Source: Monomorium pharaonis
Lineage: Eukaryota; Arthropoda; Insecta; Hymenoptera; Formicidae
DNA: 64,000 nucleotides
Assembly: GCF_013373865.1 (NCBI RefSeq)
Contig: NC_050472.1
Location: 124,001-188,000 of the forward strand
Reading direction: 5' to 3'
Every line of letters starts with the position of its first letter. The stretch's first letter is position 1. Positions 59,661 through 64,000 of the stretch are shown piece after piece. Below the pieces are notes generated by a model. The model worked only from the letters and a program-made list of their open reading frames with translations, did not search any database and was not told the origin of the DNA. The position numbers and the translations under genes were made by a program.

Positions 59661-62600
59661 ATGTCGCAACAGCATCCGTCAAGACCGCCCGGAGGAGGCC
59701 ACGTGCCTCCGGGTGGCTGGTCGGGACGATCCAGCGCGCCGAGGGCTCCGAGCCCCTTCAGACCCGCTTCGCCGTACACGCCCTCGTCGTCGCCGCATCC
59801 GCATGGACGGATCCAGCGCGGGCCTCCGACACCGGTTCATCCCATGTCACCGCTCGTCTATCCCGGGTTAATGATGCATCCGATGAGCCCGGTGCCGATC
59901 GGCATGCCAATCTCACCCGGGATGTCGCCCGTCTTCGGCTGTCCGACTTCCGGTTACATCCAGTGCCCAAGGCCACGATGGCCTTCGCCGATTCCAACGG
60001 GCACTCAAGCACCAAGGCCGTTCATACCGATGCAGGTATGTACGTATACTTGGAGCATGAAGAATGACAGATCGATAGTAATGTGTCGTCGATGTATGTT
60101 TGTTCACGTCGCGTGTTACAGTACCTACTTGTCTGATTGTTTAGACTCGAGAGAGTTTAATATTCAATATAACGTAAATAAGTTATCACGTATGTCAATG
60201 CGAATAATGCATCTAAATTTACTATTCATTAACAGATCTGAAAGTAAAGAAATACAATTTGAAGTAATTCATAATAATTAAAATAAAATCATTTTAGTTT
60301 TAAAGGATTTCTTCTGTTTTCTCTTTTAAAAGAATGTAACTTTATATAAGACAAAAACTTAATGAAAAAATAACTAAACTTTAGTTATTCTTAACAAAAA
60401 TTCTTAGCATAAACGATATCAAATTAAAACTGATATATTTAGTTAACATAACAATCATTGTTTTATACTTAAACAGAAAATTATATTTTTATTTAATTTT
60501 GCAGATAAAGTTGCTAAGTCCATATCGGTCGCTCATACGAACATATCAATGTTTTTTATTTAATATAACCAATACTTAATTATAAAAATATGAAATAAAT
60601 CATAAATAAGCAATATAGACAAAAATTTAACAGCCTTATTGTGTTGTACTTTTTGTGTGCTACTAATATATAAAAAATCAGACATAATTAACGTTAATTT
60701 TTGGTAAATTTATACGGCTAATAATCATGCAATTTTATGCTAAATTTTAATATTTTATTAAAGAAGATTTGTTATAGTGTTACGTCCAGCCTTATGGGAT
60801 TTTACTCTTTATTCGGTAGGAAGGATATCTCAGGGAGAACAGGTAAGGCAGGGAAGAACGTAACAAAACGTGTAGAATTCCCGTAGGCACACAGTTTAAG
60901 GAGGGTATGTGCCTCGGGTCGAACGCACTTTTTATGACTCAAAAATATAGGTCAACGTGCCGATAGGCCCGCTATAACCCGTTTCGAGTCGTACGTTCGT
61001 CGGTCCAAGTTTCGAGTCAACGAATTGAATCGCTTTAACTCGGGATCGGACCAGGTGCAGTCTTTGTTCGGGATAGACGAGATCGTTGTTAATTAAAATA
61101 AATGATAAAGTTTCACATAAAATTAACAAAAGTATTTATTCTAATAACAAATAAAAATGAAAATATAAAGAAATACAAATAAGCGCTGAAGTCGTGATTT
61201 AACATAATTTGTTGGCTATGAATTTATAAAGATTAAATTATAAGAATGGTTCTAAATAAATTTCGCAAGAGTTTACAATGTTTAAAAATACGCAAAGGGT
61301 TATAAAAATAGATTTTCGATTGAGTTTACAAAAGTTTTAAAAGTTTAACAAAGGGTTATTAATAAAATAAAAAAAAACACAAAGGTTATTAATATAAATT
61401 TCGGAAGTGTAAAACTAATGGGCAGCTTTTTGTTTGTGAGTTACATTATATCTTAAGTAATTCGGAGAGAGAAGGTTAGGAAAGTGCAGACTCTTGAAAA
61501 TTAAAACCGTGAATTGTTGTTTGGACTCTCGAACACTAAGGGCGGAATTCGCATACCGGAACGCCCGGTCGGACTCTCGAGCAACAGCCTCTGAATCCGC
61601 GCACCGGAACGTCCGGTCGGATTCTCGAGCAACAGCCTCTGAATCCGCGCACCGGAACGGCCGGTCGGACTCTCGAATGACCGTCTCTGAATCCGCGCAC
61701 CGGAACGACCGGTCGGACTCTCGAGCTGCCGGGCTCGCATCCGCAAACCGAATAAAGAAGGGGGACGAAAAACTCTAAGAGAGAATTATTTATAAATAAT
61801 AGGAAGGTGTCTTAAAGAATTAAAATGGAAGGGAGATGTTACCATGAGTAACGTAAAAACCAAAGAAATTATGATTGTGGGACTTACTCATTGTTGGTTC
61901 TCGAGCAAATTTGTCGGAATCGAATAGATTTCTTGTCCGGATGGAACGGCACTAAAGTCTACTTGCGCACTGATTCTACATGATTACTAACTAGCTAACT
62001 AACTCTAAAACTGTAACTCTAAAACTTTACTCTCCATTACTATTACTGACTATCTATTACTGACTGCTAAACTCTTATTACTGGTACTTTCATTACTGAC
62101 TACTATTGCCTACTATTACTAACTGGTATAAAAAAAACAACTGACTCCCTTCAAGATTTGGTATTATATATATATAGAGTCTTACAAGGGGAGGATCCAG
62201 AGATAGGTGGTTCAAATATTCTAATTGGTAGGATTCTTTTTCAGGATTGTGTGGTGGGTGAATTCTAAGTTTTCTTATTGGAGAAATAGTTTTTCCTTTT
62301 TGCCCAATCATACGTTAAGTAATCTGTCGAAAGTTTCTCTGTTTCCTCCCACATTCTTTCAATTTTATCGAAGGGATCCGACCTATCGCGTAGGTTATCT
62401 TCCCTTTGGGTTTAAGAGATAAATAATTTTTTCTATTGTGCTAGACGCGCTACGGTATGGGTTGCAGATGGAGGAAACGGTTATTTATTTTTTGCTTATG
62501 TTTAGATACTTTATTGCTCATTTTTTGTGAGCAAACGTGAAACTTTGCTTAGATCCCATGGTTGTTTTTTGAATTTCTATCTTCAGAATTTATTATTTGT

Positions 62601-63974
62601 TGACTCAATATTCAAAGGAGTCGGAATTATCTACTTGGTCGTTTCGTCCATCTATGTTTGTTATTACGTTTCTAACAGACTAATCCTAGACACATAAAAA
62701 TTATCGGAGACCGTTGAAACGGAATTTCTTTTGTAAAATTATTTGTTCCTCTGACGAAGGGAAATCGTGGAGTCTGCCGGACGTAACAATAGAATATTTC
62801 ACATTTATTGTATATATACATATATATATGTTTGCAATTATTATAAAGGTTGAATTATTTTTTTATAAAATTGTATATAAAATTTTTTATAAAATTGCAA
62901 TATTTTTATAAAATTGATCAACTTTCTAAATCATATAATTTCAAATTTTATTATAATAATTGATATTATTAATTAAGATTGATGAATGATAATAATAAAA
63001 ATAATAATTGAGTAAAACATAAATAAAAATATGTCAATTGTCGAAATAAATTTAAGTCGAGTTTTATTTCAATATTTCTATCTTTTCATTCTTGTTATTT
63101 ATTTATTATTAAATATTTGACTATTTCTCAAAATAAACTATTAATAAAATAAGTATCAGTTACTAATTTTCCTTGTATTTCTAATTATTTTAATGTATAA
63201 AATTAATACTCTTAAAAGCGATCTAGAAGATTTACAGGTTGCCTTTTGTAGATTATAACAAAAAATTAATTTATTATTAGGTATTTGGTACTTGACAGAT
63301 CAAGCTACAATTTTCAATGTCTATTTGCAGATACAAATCAGTATCTAATGGGAATTAAAATTAAAAGTAACTTAAATGGTACACATCTGGTAGCTTTCTC
63401 TTCCATATTTTTATCATTTCTAAAGAATTCAATAAAATTAATTAAATTTTAGCAAAACACTATATTTTTATGTTAACATTATAATAATCGTTTAAACAAA
63501 ACAATATAATTATTTTGATAATAATAATATTAATTATTGGTTTAAAGATAACGTTATTTTATTTTATTTCTCATATAAGCAAGTTTGTTTAACATTATGT
63601 AATTTTACTTCAATATTTATTTTGAAAATAAAGATATTATCGAAACAAAGATATCATTATCTTTTTGTGTATATAGAAGTAAATTGTAAAATACAAAGAA
63701 ACGCGAGATATTAAGACAATAAACGTTTTCCTCCCCAACTTGCAGAGTACTTTCAGAAGCGATTCAGCATCACCGGCACCATGCGCGCCGCCGGAATATC
63801 TGATAGCGCCCTACAGAGCCGGGGATTACGAATACATCGGGGTGCCCTTAGATCATACGCAGACGGACGAGGAGAGCAGCGGCCCCAGCACAGCAGAGAT
63901 CATCGCCAGTCAGAGTCAAGATTACGTGGACGAAAAGCTCGCCGAGTACCAAGCTACCATCCAGCTGTTGCAGG
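59661..63974 (+). CDS. Proline-rich, predicted coiled-coil protein, first two exons (partial)
   Basis: Exon 59661-60035 starts at ATG (context CCGAAATGTCG) and encodes 125 residues. They are rich in Pro, Gly, Ser and Met (RPPGGGHVPPGG, MSPVPIGMPISPGMSP), so likely disordered. CAG|GTATGT ends the exon in phase 0. Exon 63746-63974 follows TTGCAG in the same phase. It has STFRSDSASPAP, EYIGVPLDHTQTDEE, STAEIIASQSQ and DYVDEKLAEYQATIQLLQ, the last looking like the start of a coiled coil. Its end splits a codon before GTGAGT. The rest of the gene lies beyond the window. I do not recognise the family. The 3.7-kb intron holds a 2-kb solo LTR. Upstream untranslated exons may exist, because CCTCACAG precedes 59608. 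Confidence 0.8.
60036..60777. other. Intron, AT-rich
   Basis: Nothing recognised. The first codons after the donor continue open by chance to about 60280. Confidence 0.6.
60778..62788. mobile_element. 2,011-bp probable solo LTR
   Basis: Starts TGTTACGTCC and ends in the perfect inverse GGACGTAACA (TG...CA). It is flanked by ATAG on both sides (60774-60777 and 62789-62792), as for a Ty3/gypsy or copia-type LTR. No gag or pol lies next to it, so it is a solo LTR. It contains a minisatellite (about 61540-61745). A DNA transposon with 10-bp ends is the alternative. Confidence 0.65.
61540..61745. repeat. 48-bp minisatellite, about four units
   Basis: Units of 48 bp contain TCTGAATCCGCGCACCGGAA, then CGGTCGG and CTCTCGAGC. 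The length is a multiple of three, so frames stay open on both strands (SDSRATASESAHRN on the plus strand). This explains the repeat-only frames here; there is no evidence of a real protein. Confidence 0.9.
62793..63745. other. Intron, AT-rich
   Basis: From the solo LTR to the acceptor TTGCAG at 63745. Nothing recognised. Confidence 0.6.
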
Positions 63975-64000
63975 GTGAGTTTTGCGAAGCCTAGGGGATC

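Noticed and set aside
61494..61778. Repeat protein SDSRATASESAHRN
   Set aside because: The frame is open only because the 48-bp minisatellite unit is a multiple of three; the other strand is equally open.

Overview
The window looks like nuclear DNA of an insect, most likely an ant or other hymenopteran. It is very AT-rich, has short GT-AG introns and only a few host genes, and is crowded with transposons. The host-like genes are a C-terminal FYVE-PH gene of the FGD type (43.1-45.7 kb, + strand), a small secreted knottin-type peptide gene (48.97-49.36 kb, + strand) and the first two visible exons of a proline-rich, probably coiled-coil protein (59.66 kb to the window edge, + strand).

From 1 to 20.5 kb there is a nested transposon assembly. 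A broken Ty3/gypsy fragment (1-1.9 kb) abuts a Tnp2-type (CMC/CACTA-like) transposase gene read on the + strand. That gene is split by an 11,854-bp element (2157-14010) with CCCAGCAAACGAAAAA termini, and again by a 1,096-bp element (14979-16074) full of the palindrome AAGACGTCTT. Removing each insertion with one copy of its 2-bp target duplication (AG, then TA) restores the reading frame. The 11.85-kb element itself carries two divergently oriented genes: its own Tnp2-like transposase (minus strand) and an intact 9-exon BEN-domain/coiled-coil gene (plus strand). The interrupted outer element instead has a DUF4806-like gene just downstream of its transposase (16.7-20.45 kb).

From 17 to 39.3 kb lies a zone of small inverted-repeat elements, several with exact target duplications: TA families ending CCCAG or CCCTGG, a 3-bp-duplication family built on GATACGCGTATC, and one 8-bp-duplication element. 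It also holds a P-like transposase exon, a Tc1-like remnant, and a nested palindromic composite (33.4-39.3 kb) with tRNA-like sequences in its arms. A gag-only Ty3/gypsy element (35241-37587) sits inside that composite. A broken non-LTR retrotransposon (39.9-42.5 kb) runs into a 500-bp assembly gap (42530-43029).

From 45.7 to 64 kb the sequence is mostly AT-rich intergenic and intronic DNA, with GC-richer blocks near 50.4-51.1, 52.2-52.6 and 55.1-55.8 kb. A 2,011-bp probable solo LTR containing a 48-bp minisatellite lies in an intron (60778-62788).

The most interesting system is the pair of Tnp2 transposons with different DNA-binding or accessory partners (BEN versus DUF4806-like). Their subterminal repeated motifs, and the many small elements sharing CCCAG-type ends but carrying private palindromic words, suggest an animal counterpart of the plant CACTA transposase plus subterminal-binder arrangement. 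That last step is inference.
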